Below, piece by piece: positions 43,791 through 53,058 of a DNA stretch of 64,000 nucleotides (positions are counted from its first letter, which is position 1; each line of letters opens with the position of its first letter). Under the pieces are notes generated by a model. It saw only the letters and a list, made by a program, of their open reading frames with translations, was not told where the DNA came from and ran no database searches. Source of the stretch: Brevibacillus laterosporus (GTDB lineage: Bacteria; Bacillota; Bacilli; Brevibacillales; Brevibacillaceae); contig CP033464.1 of assembly GCA_007833815.1 (NCBI GenBank), forward strand, positions 3,962,001 to 4,026,000. The letters run 5' to 3'. Both the position numbers and the translations under genes were made by a program.

Positions 43791-44672
43791 ATGAGTACTG
43801 CTGACATTCCTGAGAAAACAAAACGCTTTTTTTACCATCCAGTTTGTTGTGTTTGTCGAGATTTACTAGGCATTCTAATTGGTTGCGCAGTGTTTGCCTT
43901 CGGAGCTAATACTTTGATTGCCGCACACCAGCTGTTACCCGGTGGTTTAACCGGAATCTGTACCCTTCTTTATCGGCTCACGGGTGTGAGTGTTGGTACC
44001 TTATATTTTGTACTAAACATTCCTCTATTGATTCTTGGTTATCTACAAATCGGCAAGAAATTTATTTGCTATACCATTTACGCAGTTGTTTGTATCTCTA
44101 TCTTCCTAAATGTAATTCCACAAGAACAATTATGGACACATAACATCTTACTCGGTGCTGTTTTTGGTGGGTTCATTGCTAGTATGGGAACAGGTTTTGT
44201 ACTACGCGTAGGTGGCTCTACCGGAGGAACAGACATTTTAGGCAGAATTGCTGTAAAGTATTTTCAAATTCCGATGGGCGTTTTTGGACTATGTATAAAT
44301 GCCTTGATCGTGGTAGCTTCATCCTATTTTGGTAATCCAGAGCTAGGGATGTATACGATCATCTCTATGTACATTGGAGCACGGACGGTTGATTTGGTCT
44401 TGAATCATATCGATCGCATTACTGTAACCATTATCTCCAAAAAAGGGGAAGATGTAGCCGAAGCGATCACAAAATCAGTTGTTCGACGCGGTGTGACCAT
44501 TTGGAATGCAAGCGGTGCCTATACACATCAAGACAAACAGGTACTAATGTGCGTTATTGTAAAACACCAATGGTCGGAAACAAAGAAAATTGTGCTTGCT
44601 ACTGATCCAGAAGCTTTTATTACAGTGGCACCTATTAAACGTATCGTAGGTAACTTTAAAGAGACCTGGTAA
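43791..44672 (+). CDS. YitT-family membrane protein (DUF161 + DUF2179)
   Basis: A 293-aa protein with five to six membrane helices in residues 20-200 and a C-terminal soluble DUF2179 domain (~210-290). HQLLPGGLTGICTLLY and GGSTGGTDILGRI are family motifs. Many copies exist in bacilli, and their transport role is unknown. A cysteine-rich HPVCCVCRD near residue 20 is not a family feature I know and may be specific. Monocistronic, ending in a strong terminator. Confidence 0.9.
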   Translation: MSTADIPEKTKRFFYHPVCCVCRDLLGILIGCAVFAFGANTLIAAHQLLPGGLTGICTLLYRLTGVSVGTLYFVLNIPLLILGYLQIGKKFICYTIYAVVCISIFLNVIPQEQLWTHNILLGAVFGGFIASMGTGFVLRVGGSTGGTDILGRIAVKYFQIPMGVFGLCINALIVVASSYFGNPELGMYTIISMYIGARTVDLVLNHIDRITVTIISKKGEDVAEAITKSVVRRGVTIWNASGAYTHQDKQVLMCVIVKHQWSETKKIVLATDPEAFITVAPIKRIVGNFKETW

Positions 44673-44712
44673 CCGCCTTTCTCGAATACGATCTATAGTT
44701 ACATACTATAGC

Positions 44713-44749
44713 AAGACCCACGAAACAGTGAGATCCGTGGGTCTTTTTG
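44713..44749 (+). terminator. Terminator after the YitT-family gene
   Basis: AAGACCCACG pairs with CGTGGGTCTT around a 13-base loop and is followed by TTTGTT. It is 40 bp beyond the stop. Confidence 0.85.
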
Positions 44750-44793
44750 TTATAGCCTTTGTTTTCAGGTTCCAACATTGCCTGTCTATTTCA

Positions 44794-45645
44794 TTATGAA
44801 TCGTTTTGGCAACCCATTTCCACCGTACTATCCTTCCTTTTTACAAAAATTGAATATGGTGTCGGATCATCAAAACCTGTTTTTTTGGCCAATTTTTTGC
44901 TCCCTATATTTTCAGCGTCACAATCCCAGAAAGGGGTCAGTTGATGTAAGAGGCAATGTTTTATAAATAAATGGGCTACAAGCTGTGCTAAACCTAGTCC
45001 CCTATGATTTTCATGTGTTTCAATATCAATTTCAGCAACATGCCTACTACTAAAAATAGATGTTCCTTCACAAACGATCTGCCCTTCAAAAAATACACTA
45101 TACCCAAAGCCGTACTTCAAGTATTGCTCTGTCGATCCCCAAAAGCGAGTATAATACTTTGCATGAAAAAAGGGACTTTTTGAAATAGTTTCCTTGCTTA
45201 TTCGTTGAACCTGATAGCCTTCCGGTAGTTCAGCATAAAGATCAGTGGAATTGTACACCTCGGAATTAAATGAACGGAATGCATAGGACAGCCTTCCCAT
45301 CTGGTTACAGTCGTCTCCAAACATGTGAGCAAGGACAGTATCCCATTCTTCTGTTGGAGAAAATATGACGAAGGTAGCATGCTTGTCCTCTTTGATCTTT
45401 GTATAATGACTCTCGAAAAAGTCTTGAAATTCCTGATTATTTTTATCCCCCATGATGTAATAAATACCTGAGTCCGTACCAATCATAAGAGTCTTGGGTT
45501 CTTCTACCTGATCGACAAATACCATGCCGTCAATATAGTTGTCGACCACTGAATAAGCGAAGGAGGGACAATTTCCTTTGTTAGTTTGCAAAAGGGGATA
45601 TACTTTATGGTATAAATGCTTTGCTATCTGCAACAACTTCAACAC
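44794..45645 (-). CDS. GNAT-family acetyltransferase, 283 aa
   Basis: The start is TTG 45645 after AGGGGTG. The N-terminal half (to ~140) is poorly conserved; the C-terminal half holds the acetyl-CoA fold: GTSIFSSRHVAEIDIETHENHRG, LGLAQLVAHLFIKHCL (A motif, with the R/Q-x-x-G/A equivalent in HRGLGLA) and the final KLAKKTGFDDPTPYSIF. The two-part architecture recalls the GNAT_acetyltran family that includes antibiotic self-protection acetyltransferases such as ZmaR. Substrate unknown. It starts 9 bases after the end of a truncated permease gene. Confidence 0.8.
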   Translation of the reverse strand: MLKLLQIAKHLYHKVYPLLQTNKGNCPSFAYSVVDNYIDGMVFVDQVEEPKTLMIGTDSGIYYIMGDKNNQEFQDFFESHYTKIKEDKHATFVIFSPTEEWDTVLAHMFGDDCNQMGRLSYAFRSFNSEVYNSTDLYAELPEGYQVQRISKETISKSPFFHAKYYTRFWGSTEQYLKYGFGYSVFFEGQIVCEGTSIFSSRHVAEIDIETHENHRGLGLAQLVAHLFIKHCLLHQLTPFWDCDAENIGSKKLAKKTGFDDPTPYSIFVKRKDSTVEMGCQNDS

Positions 45646-45653
45646 CCCTATTC

Positions 45654-46088
45654 TTACGTATGTATGTGTTTCTTTTTCTCAAAAAAAAGAACTAGCAGGA
45701 AAATACAAAGGGGATACAACCCACCCCAACCGAGAAAAGGATATAAGCACAGCGTAACCACAAGTGATATCCAAGCAGAGACATGCCCCCATTTGTTTCC
45801 ACGCAGAAGCTTGACCCCTGCAAGACACCCGCCTAAATATGTAGCCATAAAAGTAGCATTTGGTACTTGAATCAGCTTTTCTAGTGAGATAGCACCACTT
45901 GCAAGTAACAGTAAAGCTAGCACAAAACCACCACTAAGAAACAGAAGTCCTCCCAAAGGGGCCTGTGTTTGTGGGTGTAATTTAGCCATCCATGCTGGAG
46001 CACTTTTAGCTTTAGCTAGCGAAAAGGCGATCCTCCCTGCCGCATTTGCTGGAGAACGATTTATAATTGTTACTATTCTTTCGAACAA
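45654..46088 (-). pseudogene. C-terminal fragment of an APC-family amino-acid permease
   Basis: The frame (144 aa from TTG 46088) covers only the last four or so membrane segments of an APC permease: SPANAAGRIAFSLAKAKSAP and LHPQTQAPLGGLLFLSGG belong to the loop before helix 9, and EKLIQVPNATFMATYLGGCL to the helices after it. About 300 N-terminal residues are missing; upstream the frame is closed by a stop and then a terminator hairpin. No RBS is seen. It is probably a deletion remnant; the small intact GNAT gene downstream shares its direction. Confidence 0.75.
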
Positions 46089-46126
46089 AACAACAAGGAA
46101 CCAACGTTCCTACTCCCTAGACCAAA

Positions 46127-46164
46127 AAGGCGTGTGCCTTATCTTGCACACACGCCTTTTTGGT
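46127..46164. terminator. Bidirectional terminator
   Basis: AAAAAGGCGTGTG and CACACACGCCTTTTT form a strong stem with A and T tracts on opposite sides, serving genes on either strand, chiefly the small secreted-protein gene at 46195-46413. Confidence 0.8.
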
Positions 46165-46194
46165 GTTCCTATGCTACGATCATCTTTTCATAGA

Positions 46195-46413
46195 TTAGAT
46201 GTCTCCATGAATAGATTTTTTCATTGCAGCATTCTTTCGGGGTTTCGTCTTCTTTTGTATTTTTGTTTGTGTTTTCTCAGGTGCTTGTATGGTAACAACT
46301 TCTTTGCTTTTTGTTTGCATACTGCTAGTCATCTCTTCTGCCCAAACCGGGCTAATTGACAACATGCCCACTGTTAAAAAGCTAGCTGTGAGCGATTGTA
46401 ATTTTAGACTCAT
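46195..46413 (-). CDS. Small secreted basic protein, unknown function
   Basis: Start chosen at ATG 46413, eight bases after AAGGAG; a GTG at 46422 lies inside that RBS. The 72-aa product has a signal peptide of about 26 residues ending SPVWA, then a 46-aa mature part rich in Lys, Thr and Gln (EKTQTKIQKKTKPRKNAA). No cysteines. Unknown family; it resembles in style the lysine-rich secreted protein at 60764-61105. Possibly a cell-wall or spore-associated polypeptide, but this is inference. Confidence 0.6.
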   Translation of the reverse strand: MSLKLQSLTASFLTVGMLSISPVWAEEMTSSMQTKSKEVVTIQAPEKTQTKIQKKTKPRKNAAMKKSIHGDI

Positions 46414-46512
46414 GTAACCCACTCCTTACGTAAGGGATCAATCCCCTATCTATTAAGACGTTTTAAACTCCAAAAGGGTCACATTTTTACCAATAACCAT
46501 TAGAAAGATCAT

Positions 46513-47379
46513 TCACTTAAGGGCTGTCGAAACATTTGAATACTCTTCAAGTGTTATGCCTTTTTCGTGAATCTCGCCTGCGGCTTCCTTACCAACATAC
46601 CGAAGATGCCACGGCTCATATTGATATCCCGTAATGGCTTCTTTCCCTTTTGGATAGCGAATAATAAATCCGTATTCGTGAGCATGATCAGCTAACCAGA
46701 CAGCTTCAGGAGTGCCATCAAAACAATCTTCCGCCGCACATTTTCCTGTGCTTCCAGAAACATCAATAGCAAGCCCGGTTTCATGTTCGCTATGACCTGG
46801 TACTGCGCTGTATTTTTTGGCAGCTTCCTCTCCATCTTTTTTCACATATCGAGTAAATAGAGTAGTTTGTGTAGAATGCGAACGATAAGCGGATACCCCT
46901 GCCAGCATTATACCTTCCTGCTTAGCTCCAGCAAATAATTGTTGCAGACCATCTGCGGCTTCTTTTCGCATCATACGCTTCTCTATTTTTTCATTAAATA
47001 AAAAAGGAACATCTGGATAAACAAGATCTTGAGGTTTGTAGCTATCTGGTAGCTTGTACTGTTTGTTAACTAGCACCTCGACACTATCTGGAGTCGTCAC
47101 TTGTAATATACTTCCCGCCTTGTCTGTTGTACCCTCAGTAGAAGTAGACGGTGTTGTTGTATTTCCTGAAGCTCCCGTTTTCTCTTTTTCGGTACTTCCC
47201 TTACTGTCTATCGACTGCTCTGTTTGCTGACTAGGCTTTGTTCCCTGGGTTTCAGTGGTTTGCGCACTCTCAGTACCCTTAGATGGTGTCTTAGTCGATG
47301 TTTCCTCACAACCAACAACCAGTGAAGCAGATAACGCTATGAGTATGGCTGTAGCTGATATGGTGCGTATGCTTTTCAT
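46513..47379 (-). CDS. VanY-type D-alanyl-D-alanine carboxypeptidase lipoprotein (M15B)
   Basis: Start at ATG 47379, giving 288 aa; the in-frame extension to 47502 lacks an RBS. The lipobox LVVGC is at the end of the signal peptide, followed by a ~75-residue Thr/Ser-rich spacer (KGTESAQTTETQGT...). The C-terminal catalytic domain has SAYRSHSTQ, GHSEHETGLAIDV (zinc His and Asp) and EPWHLRYVG (zinc His), complete for an M15B metallopeptidase. It trims the terminal D-Ala from cell-wall stem peptides. No van genes are nearby, so it is a general wall enzyme rather than a resistance cluster. Confidence 0.9.
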   Translation of the reverse strand: MKSIRTISATAILIALSASLVVGCEETSTKTPSKGTESAQTTETQGTKPSQQTEQSIDSKGSTEKEKTGASGNTTTPSTSTEGTTDKAGSILQVTTPDSVEVLVNKQYKLPDSYKPQDLVYPDVPFLFNEKIEKRMMRKEAADGLQQLFAGAKQEGIMLAGVSAYRSHSTQTTLFTRYVKKDGEEAAKKYSAVPGHSEHETGLAIDVSGSTGKCAAEDCFDGTPEAVWLADHAHEYGFIIRYPKGKEAITGYQYEPWHLRYVGKEAAGEIHEKGITLEEYSNVSTALK

Positions 47380-47600
47380 AGTTTCCTTTTTTCCTCCTCT
47401 TTCCAAACACAATGCCTGCTCAACTGCTTCATGTGGAAAATCGTTGTACAAAGTAAGTGACGATTTAATTAAGAAAAGGGTTTCCTTATTTTTAAAAAAC
47501 AACCCCCTAAAAATAAAAAAGGCGATGTAAATTGAACACTCTGACCAACCTGATCAACATACAATAAAAGCACCTACAGGAACGTGGGGGAACAGCAAAA

Positions 47601-47624
47601 CCCGCCGGGACTAATGCCGGCGGG
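47601..47624 (-). terminator. Terminator after glutamate dehydrogenase
   Basis: CCCGCCGG and CCGGCGGG form a perfect GC-rich stem with an 8-base loop; on the minus strand it is followed by TTTTGC, about 55 bp after the stop at 47680. Confidence 0.75.
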
Positions 47625-47679
47625 GAATAAACATGTCATACCGTTTATCATAAGAAAAAGCGCTCATGTTAGCAAGGAA

Positions 47680-48945
47680 TTAAATCCATCCTCTCGCTTT
47701 CATTCCTTCTGTAATACGGAGTAAAGAGATCATAAAAGCGGCTGTTCTTCTGTCTGTTTGATATTGTTTAGCGATTTGACTTACTTCCTGATAAGAGCGC
47801 ACCATAACATCTTTCAATTTTTCATTTACTTCCGATTCCGACCAGTAAAAGTTCATGAGGTTTTGCACCCATTCAAAGTAGGAAACCGTTACTCCACCTG
47901 CATTGGCTAAAATATCAGGAATGACTAGAATGCCCTTTTGTTGCAGAACCTCATCTGCTGCTGGCGTCGTAGGTCCGTTTGCAGCTTCTGCAATAATTTT
48001 AGCCTTAATTCGATCTACATTGGCTGCTGTAATTACATTTTCTAAAGCGGCGGGAATCAAGATATCCACTTCTACTTCCAACAATGCATCGTGCTCAATA
48101 AGACTAGCGCCAGCCACACTCCCTAAAGACCCTGCTTCTTTGGCTGCAATAACATCAGGAATATGCAATCCTGCCTCTGCGTAGATAGCTGTCTTAGAAT
48201 CACTCACAGCCACTACTTTGGCCCCCAATTCGTGCAGCAGACTTGCAGCGATTTGCCCAGCATTGCCGAAGCCTTGAATTGCTACAGTTGCATCTGTTGG
48301 AGACATGCCTTTTTCATGTAAAGCTTCTAAGATGGTATACACACATCCACGCGCTGTAGCCTCATTTCTACCTTTTGACCCACCAAGAATAAGTGGTTTC
48401 CCGGTAATAACCCCCGGTGTGATCGCCCCTTTTAGGCGACTATAAGTATCCATCATCCATCCCATTACTTGTGCATTTGTGTAGACATCAGGAGCTGGAA
48501 TATCTTTTTCGGGTCCAACTACATCGTGAATTGACTCCATAAATCCTCTACTGACACGCTCCAATTCTCCCTGACTCATAGTTCGCGGATCACAAATGAC
48601 CCCACCTTTACCACCACCATACGGTAATTGCACCACACCGCATTTAAACGACATCCACATAGAAAGAGCTTTGACCTCATCGAGCGTTACTTGTGGATGA
48701 AAGCGAATTCCTCCCTTAGTTGGCCCAATGGCATCATTATGTTGCGAGCGATATCCATCGAATACACGAACAGATCCATCATCCATTTTCACTGGAAAAG
48801 AAACACTGACTACACGTTTAGGCTTTTTTAAAATCTCTACCGCTGCACGAGGAAGATTAAGTAATTTGGCAGCATTCTCAATTTGCTTCTGAACGATTTC
48901 GTACGGATTTAAGTTTTCAGTCATTTCTGTCGTCTGTTGTGCCAT
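47680..48945 (-). CDS. gudB: NAD-dependent glutamate dehydrogenase (GudB/RocG type)
   Basis: Start at ATG 48945 after GAGTGGGAG; 421 aa. The substrate-binding GPTKGGIRFH and KCGVVQLPYGGGKGG (catalytic Lys) and the NAD-binding GFGNAGQIAASLLHELGA are all present. It converts glutamate to 2-oxoglutarate and ammonia. Length and sequence fit GudB/RocG of bacilli. The catalytic stretch around PYGGGKGG shows no 9-bp duplication like that which inactivates B. subtilis 168 GudB. Assignment to gudB rather than rocG is not decided by sequence alone. Confidence 0.93.
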   Translation of the reverse strand: MAQQTTEMTENLNPYEIVQKQIENAAKLLNLPRAAVEILKKPKRVVSVSFPVKMDDGSVRVFDGYRSQHNDAIGPTKGGIRFHPQVTLDEVKALSMWMSFKCGVVQLPYGGGKGGVICDPRTMSQGELERVSRGFMESIHDVVGPEKDIPAPDVYTNAQVMGWMMDTYSRLKGAITPGVITGKPLILGGSKGRNEATARGCVYTILEALHEKGMSPTDATVAIQGFGNAGQIAASLLHELGAKVVAVSDSKTAIYAEAGLHIPDVIAAKEAGSLGSVAGASLIEHDALLEVEVDILIPAALENVITAANVDRIKAKIIAEAANGPTTPAADEVLQQKGILVIPDILANAGGVTVSYFEWVQNLMNFYWSESEVNEKLKDVMVRSYQEVSQIAKQYQTDRRTAAFMISLLRITEGMKARGWI

Positions 48946-49253
48946 GGTTTCTCCCACTCTCTTTCTCTACTATGATAAAGGAATTCTTACATTGTAAAGG
49001 AATAATGCAAAAAAAGGAACATAAAACACCTATTATTTTTTGATTTTACTGATAATTTTCGCACTCTTGTAACATTTCTCTTCATCTCTTAGTATGTAGG
49101 ATTTTGCTATCTGTATACATACGAGGGGTTTTTTGTCTCTTTTTGCGCTTTCCCAGAAAATAAAGAAAGGATTTCCCAAGTAATCTAGTAAATTGACTGG
49201 AAGTTTACTACAATAAGAGGAAGAATATCAAAAAATGAGAGGAGTTTTTCGAC

Positions 49254-49592
49254 ATGGATTGCTTATTTTGTAAAATTATTCAGGGAGATATCCCTTCTAA
49301 AAAAGTGTACGAGGATGATGATGTCTACGCGTTTCACGATATTAATCCCATTGCACCAGTACATATCCTCGTAATCCCCAAAAAACATATACCATCTGTT
49401 ATGGGATTGGATGAATCAGATAAAGAACGAATTGGTAACCTTCACTTAGCCATTCAAAAAGTAGCTAAAGAAGCTGGTTTGGAAGAAAATGGATTCCGTG
49501 TCGTGACAAATACGGGAAAACACGGACAACAAACTGTCTTCCACTTGCATTACCACATTGTTGGTGGCAGACAATTAGAATGGAACATGTAG
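49254..49592 (+). CDS. hinT: HIT-family nucleotide hydrolase (HinT)
   Basis: A 112-aa histidine-triad protein. DCLFCKIIQGDIPSKKVYED at the N-terminus has the usual C-X2-C start, and the HIT motif is HLHYHIVGG with the catalytic middle His. These enzymes cleave AMP-lysine and related phosphoramidates. RBS GAGAGGAG before ATG 49254. Monocistronic with a terminator at 49624-49664. The 308-bp gap 48946-49253 before it contains only promoter-like sequence. Confidence 0.93.
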   Translation: MDCLFCKIIQGDIPSKKVYEDDDVYAFHDINPIAPVHILVIPKKHIPSVMGLDESDKERIGNLHLAIQKVAKEAGLEENGFRVVTNTGKHGQQTVFHLHYHIVGGRQLEWNM

Positions 49593-49623
49593 GATAATCT
49601 TTTCACACAAAACAAATAAAAAA

Positions 49624-49664
49624 ACACACAAACCAGCAAGAACAAGCTGCTTTGTGTGTTTTCT
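49624..49664. terminator. Terminator between hinT and the convergent MFS gene
   Basis: AACACACAAA pairs with TTTGTGTGTT, enclosing an inner AGC/GCT pairing; A and T tracts on both sides permit use from either strand. Confidence 0.75.
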
Positions 49665-49694
49665 TCATATATAGGTACAACATCTGTTTTATGA

Positions 49695-50954
49695 CTATTG
49701 TTCCGGCTGGGAAGCTGCTAAGGTCGGTTGCTCTGTTTGTCCAGGCTTTTGTAACTTGAGTTTAAACAGCGGAACCACAGCAAAGACACCTACTACAAAA
49801 AGTAATCCTGCTATTTGATAGCTTCCTTGCAACGTAAATGTTTCTTTTACAACGCCCGATACGCTCATCATCACAACCATCATACCTGAAAATAGAGGGC
49901 TGAGCACCCCATTTACCCTGCCAACAAACTCTTCTTCTGCTGAAACTAGGATCAAGGTATTGACCCCAATATGAATACAGGGGAAGAATAACCCATTTAT
50001 AAATTGAAAGGCAAGTGCTATGGCAAAGCTTTGTGAAAAGCTAATCCCAATTACGGAGATAGCGCTACTAATCATACCAATCGCTAACAGCTTCTGAGCG
50101 GAAACTTTTTTAGAGATCGTCATCACTATTGCCCCACCTAATAGCATGGCTACTCCATTGGTCATCAAAAACCATTGTAAGTTCTCTTTAGGTAATCCTA
50201 ACTGCTCTACTACCACAAATACACCCAATGGTTGCAATAACCCCACGGCCAAGCCTGCCACAATGAAACAGATACTCAGAGTTCTCAATACATATTTTGA
50301 CCATACATAACGAAACCCATCGCCCATCTCTTTTAAAATGCTTGTAGTAGCATCGTTCTTTTTGGGCATCTGATCGACTGGTAATTTATACAACACAGCG
50401 GCTGATAACAAGAAGGCAAGCCCCGTCAGAGCAATCGAAACGTCAATGCCAAAGCTCTGAAATACCATGGTACCAATAGCCGGTCCAACAATCATGAAGA
50501 TACCCATCAATGTTTGAAACATGGCCATCCCTGCTTGCAATTGCTCTGCTGGAACATGCTGTTTAAACAGTTTCATTGCCGATGGTTGAGAAAATTGAGA
50601 CAAAATAGCAGAAAACAGCGTGACAAAGAATATCGCTTTCCAAGACCCAAACATGAGAGTAAGCAGAACACAAAAAACAGAAACGGCACTTAAAATATCA
50701 CACCACACCATCGTTCTTTTTGGTCTCCAACGGTCAGCAAACGTCCCACCTATAAATGAGAAAATAAAGATAGGGGCAAATTCTGCTACAGAAATCATGG
50801 AGACCGCATAAGGATCATTATTGGTAACTTCCATAACATACAAGAGAATAGCAAAATTTCGCACCCACGTGCCGAGCTGTAAAAATACTCCCGATAAAAG
50901 AATAACGCGTATAAATGGATTAGATAAAATATGCGGTTTTTTTACGGTTTCCAC
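49695..50954 (-). CDS. MFS transporter, macrolide-efflux (DHA3/MefA)-like
   Basis: A 419-aa protein starting at GTG 50954 (GGGGGG RBS) with twelve predicted helices. NDPYAVSMISVAEFAPIFIF and GGTFADRWRPKR (the loop 2-3 motif of MFS) mark the N-half, and HIGVNTLILVSAEEEFVGRV plus LSPLFSGMMVVMMSVSG the C-half. This branch contains enterobactin- and macrolide-export proteins. No resistance gene is adjacent. Substrate unknown. It ends in a shared terminator with hinT. Confidence 0.87.
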   Translation of the reverse strand: METVKKPHILSNPFIRVILLSGVFLQLGTWVRNFAILLYVMEVTNNDPYAVSMISVAEFAPIFIFSFIGGTFADRWRPKRTMVWCDILSAVSVFCVLLTLMFGSWKAIFFVTLFSAILSQFSQPSAMKLFKQHVPAEQLQAGMAMFQTLMGIFMIVGPAIGTMVFQSFGIDVSIALTGLAFLLSAAVLYKLPVDQMPKKNDATTSILKEMGDGFRYVWSKYVLRTLSICFIVAGLAVGLLQPLGVFVVVEQLGLPKENLQWFLMTNGVAMLLGGAIVMTISKKVSAQKLLAIGMISSAISVIGISFSQSFAIALAFQFINGLFFPCIHIGVNTLILVSAEEEFVGRVNGVLSPLFSGMMVVMMSVSGVVKETFTLQGSYQIAGLLFVVGVFAVVPLFKLKLQKPGQTEQPTLAASQPEQ

Positions 50955-51063
50955 CTGATTCCCCCCTTTTAGAGATACTTCTTAACAGAAGCATCTCTAT
51001 ATCCTAACACATCTGTTTTGTTGAATACATGATTTTTTTCGTAACTTTCATCCAGGAACAAAA

Positions 51064-51093
51064 ATGCGAAGCCCATATACAGGCTTCGCACTT
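51064..51093 (-). terminator. Terminator after the aldolase gene
   Basis: GCGAAGCC and GGCTTCGC pair perfectly around a TGTATATG loop on the minus strand, followed by ATTTTTG, 30 bp after the stop at 51120. Confidence 0.8.
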
Positions 51094-51119
51094 TTGTTCC
51101 TTATGACGTACCTTCTATT

Positions 51120-51962
51120 TTATTTTGCTGGTGGTTGTAACTGGGATATTACCGCCTTGGTTACCCGAGTAATGATCTCTTCCATTTGTTGTTCATCTAT
51201 TTTGACAGTCAGCGGTTGGGCTGGGGTTGTAGCATGTTCAGATGGAAAGCATACATCCATACCTGGTGGACAGATTACACCTGTTGGCGTTTCCCCCTGC
51301 AATCCCATTTTCTCTCGCAAAGCTACCAGCTCTTTTACTCGTTCTATTGACAATTGTCGTGTCCCGTTCATTTGTCTTGCAATCCAGTTAATTTTCGCGG
51401 TAAATTCAAGCGACTCCATTAAGTAGTAGGCAGATTGAATATCTTTTCCCCACGTAAGTGCCCCGTGATTTTCTAGTAAAACTCCCTGATGGTTCATGAC
51501 ATGTGGGGCAATGGACTCAGGAAGAGCTTGCGTGGAGGGCGTCGCATACTTCGCTACCGGTATCGTACCGAGTAACACTACCGATTCTGGCAAAGTTGCC
51601 GCATCTAATGGTAGACCTGCTATAGCAAAAGCAGTGGCATACGGAGGATGAACATGAACGATCCCACCAATATCTGGACGCATTTCGTATACTTTTAAGT
51701 GCATTTTCATCTCGGAAGTAGGGCGTAGCTCACCTTCTAAGACCTCCCCCAGTAAATTCACTTTTACCAACATATCTGGTTGCAAAGCTCCTTTACTTAC
51801 ACCAGTTGGTGTGATCCAAATCTCGTTTGAAGAGAGACGAACCGAAATATTTCCATCGTTAGCCGCACCAAAGCCCTTTTCGTATACTTTACGTCCAATC
51901 TCACAGATATCCTGTTTCACTTTAGCTTCATTCTTCATCTGTTCGTTCGTTGGTTCGTTCAT
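51120..51962 (-). CDS. Class II aldolase/adducin-family aldolase with C-terminal extension
   Basis: A 280-aa protein. Residues ~15-215 are the class II aldolase fold: GNISVRLS, the catalytic Glu84 in PTSEMKMH, zinc His103 and His105 in VHVHPP and His166 in ENHGAL. Such enzymes (FucA, Ald2/DrdA) cleave sugar-1-phosphates to DHAP and an aldehyde. It lies 35 bp after mtnA in one unit, as in 5'-deoxyadenosine / methylthioadenosine DHAP-shunt clusters, so 5-deoxyribulose-1-phosphate cleavage is a good guess. The family is usually ~215 aa; here a linker (223-255) leads to an amphipathic helix-like tail at 256-275 similar in style to microcompartment encapsulation peptides. Confidence 0.85.
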   Translation of the reverse strand: MNEPTNEQMKNEAKVKQDICEIGRKVYEKGFGAANDGNISVRLSSNEIWITPTGVSKGALQPDMLVKVNLLGEVLEGELRPTSEMKMHLKVYEMRPDIGGIVHVHPPYATAFAIAGLPLDAATLPESVVLLGTIPVAKYATPSTQALPESIAPHVMNHQGVLLENHGALTWGKDIQSAYYLMESLEFTAKINWIARQMNGTRQLSIERVKELVALREKMGLQGETPTGVICPPGMDVCFPSEHATTPAQPLTVKIDEQQMEEIITRVTKAVISQLQPPAK

Positions 51963-51996
51963 GATCAGCTTTCCTCCTTGTTTCCTGTAGATCAGT

Positions 51997-53058
51997 CTAG
52001 TTGCTTTCTGTAGATTCTTGGAACAGCTCAGCCAAAGCTTTTTCGTAAGGAGCCCGTAAAATCCCTTTCTCCGTAATAATCGCTGTTATCAATTCGTGCG
52101 GAGTAACATCAAAGGCAGGGTTAAAGACTTTGACATCAAGTGGGGCCGTTTGCTTTCCAAACCCTTCTATAATCTCGCTAGCTTCTCGCTCCTCAATCGG
52201 AATTTCGGCTCCCGTAGCTGTCTCTAGATCGATCGTAGACATTGGAGCTGCCACATAGAACGGAATTCCATGAGCCTTGGCAAGTAATGCTACTCCATAA
52301 GTGCCGATTTTGTTAGCCACATCACCGTTCGCAGCTACACGATCGCACCCCACTATAACTGCTTGTACCCATCCTTTAGACATAACCATTGCGGCCATGT
52401 TATCCGTAATCAACGTAACATCAATGCCCGCTTCATGCAGTTCCCACGCAGTTAAACGTGCCCCTTGAAGCAAAGGACGCGTCTCATCGGCAAATACCTT
52501 GATGTTCCATCCTTTTTCTTTTGCTAAATAAATGGGAGCGAGCGCTGTACCATAACGCGCTGTAGCAATTCCACCAGCATTACAATGAGTCAACACACCC
52601 ATGCCATCTTCAAACAATGTTAATGCATACTCACCAATCATGCGGCATGTTTCTTCGTCCTCGTCACGGATTGCATGTGCTTCAGTTACTAGACGCTGCT
52701 TAATTTCTGCAACAGGTAGGTTCTGATCTGTCAAGGCTCGTTGCTCCATGCGGTTTAATGCCCAAAACAGGTTGACAGCTGTAGGTCTTGAAGATGCCAA
52801 ATACTCTTTTTGTTGTATGAATGTATTGTAGAATGCCTCGAAGGAGTCTTCTCGTGCGTCAAGAATTCCTAGTAATAAGCCATAAGCGGCAGCAATCCCA
52901 ATCGCAGGTGCCCCTCTTACCTTTAACTCCTTAATGGCAACCCAAGCATCTTTTATATTGTCTATTTCTAAAAATTCTTTCAAAGTTGGTAATTTCGTTT
53001 GATCCAAAATAAATAATGTGTTGTTTTCAAAGCGAACCGATTGAATAAACGCTGCCAT
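51997..53058 (-). CDS. mtnA: S-methyl-5-thioribose-1-phosphate isomerase (MtnA)
   Basis: A 353-aa aldose-ketose isomerase. The active-site motifs [15 protein letters not shown] (catalytic Cys), [20 protein letters not shown] and [20 protein letters not shown] (catalytic Asp) are complete. It converts 5-methylthioribose-1-phosphate, and in promiscuous members 5-deoxyribose-1-phosphate, to the ribulose form. In the Bacillus methionine salvage pathway it sits with mtnK, mtnB and mtnD; here it sits with an aldolase instead, which favours the DHAP-shunt reading. No SAM riboswitch (S-box) is visible upstream. Confidence 0.95.
   Translation of the reverse strand: MAAFIQSVRFENNTLFILDQTKLPTLKEFLEIDNIKDAWVAIKELKVRGAPAIGIAAAYGLLLGILDAREDSFEAFYNTFIQQKEYLASSRPTAVNLFWALNRMEQRALTDQNLPVAEIKQRLVTEAHAIRDEDEETCRMIGEYALTLFEDGMGVLTHCNAGGIATARYGTALAPIYLAKEKGWNIKVFADETRPLLQGARLTAWELHEAGIDVTLITDNMAAMVMSKGWVQAVIVGCDRVAANGDVANKIGTYGVALLAKAHGIPFYVAAPMSTIDLETATGAEIPIEEREASEIIEGFGKQTAPLDVKVFNPAFDVTPHELITAIITEKGILRAPYEKALAELFQESTESN

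Noticed and set aside
51064-51426. Plus-strand 120-aa ORF with apparent hydrophobic N-terminus
   Set aside because: Antisense to the aldolase 3' end and its terminator; no RBS.
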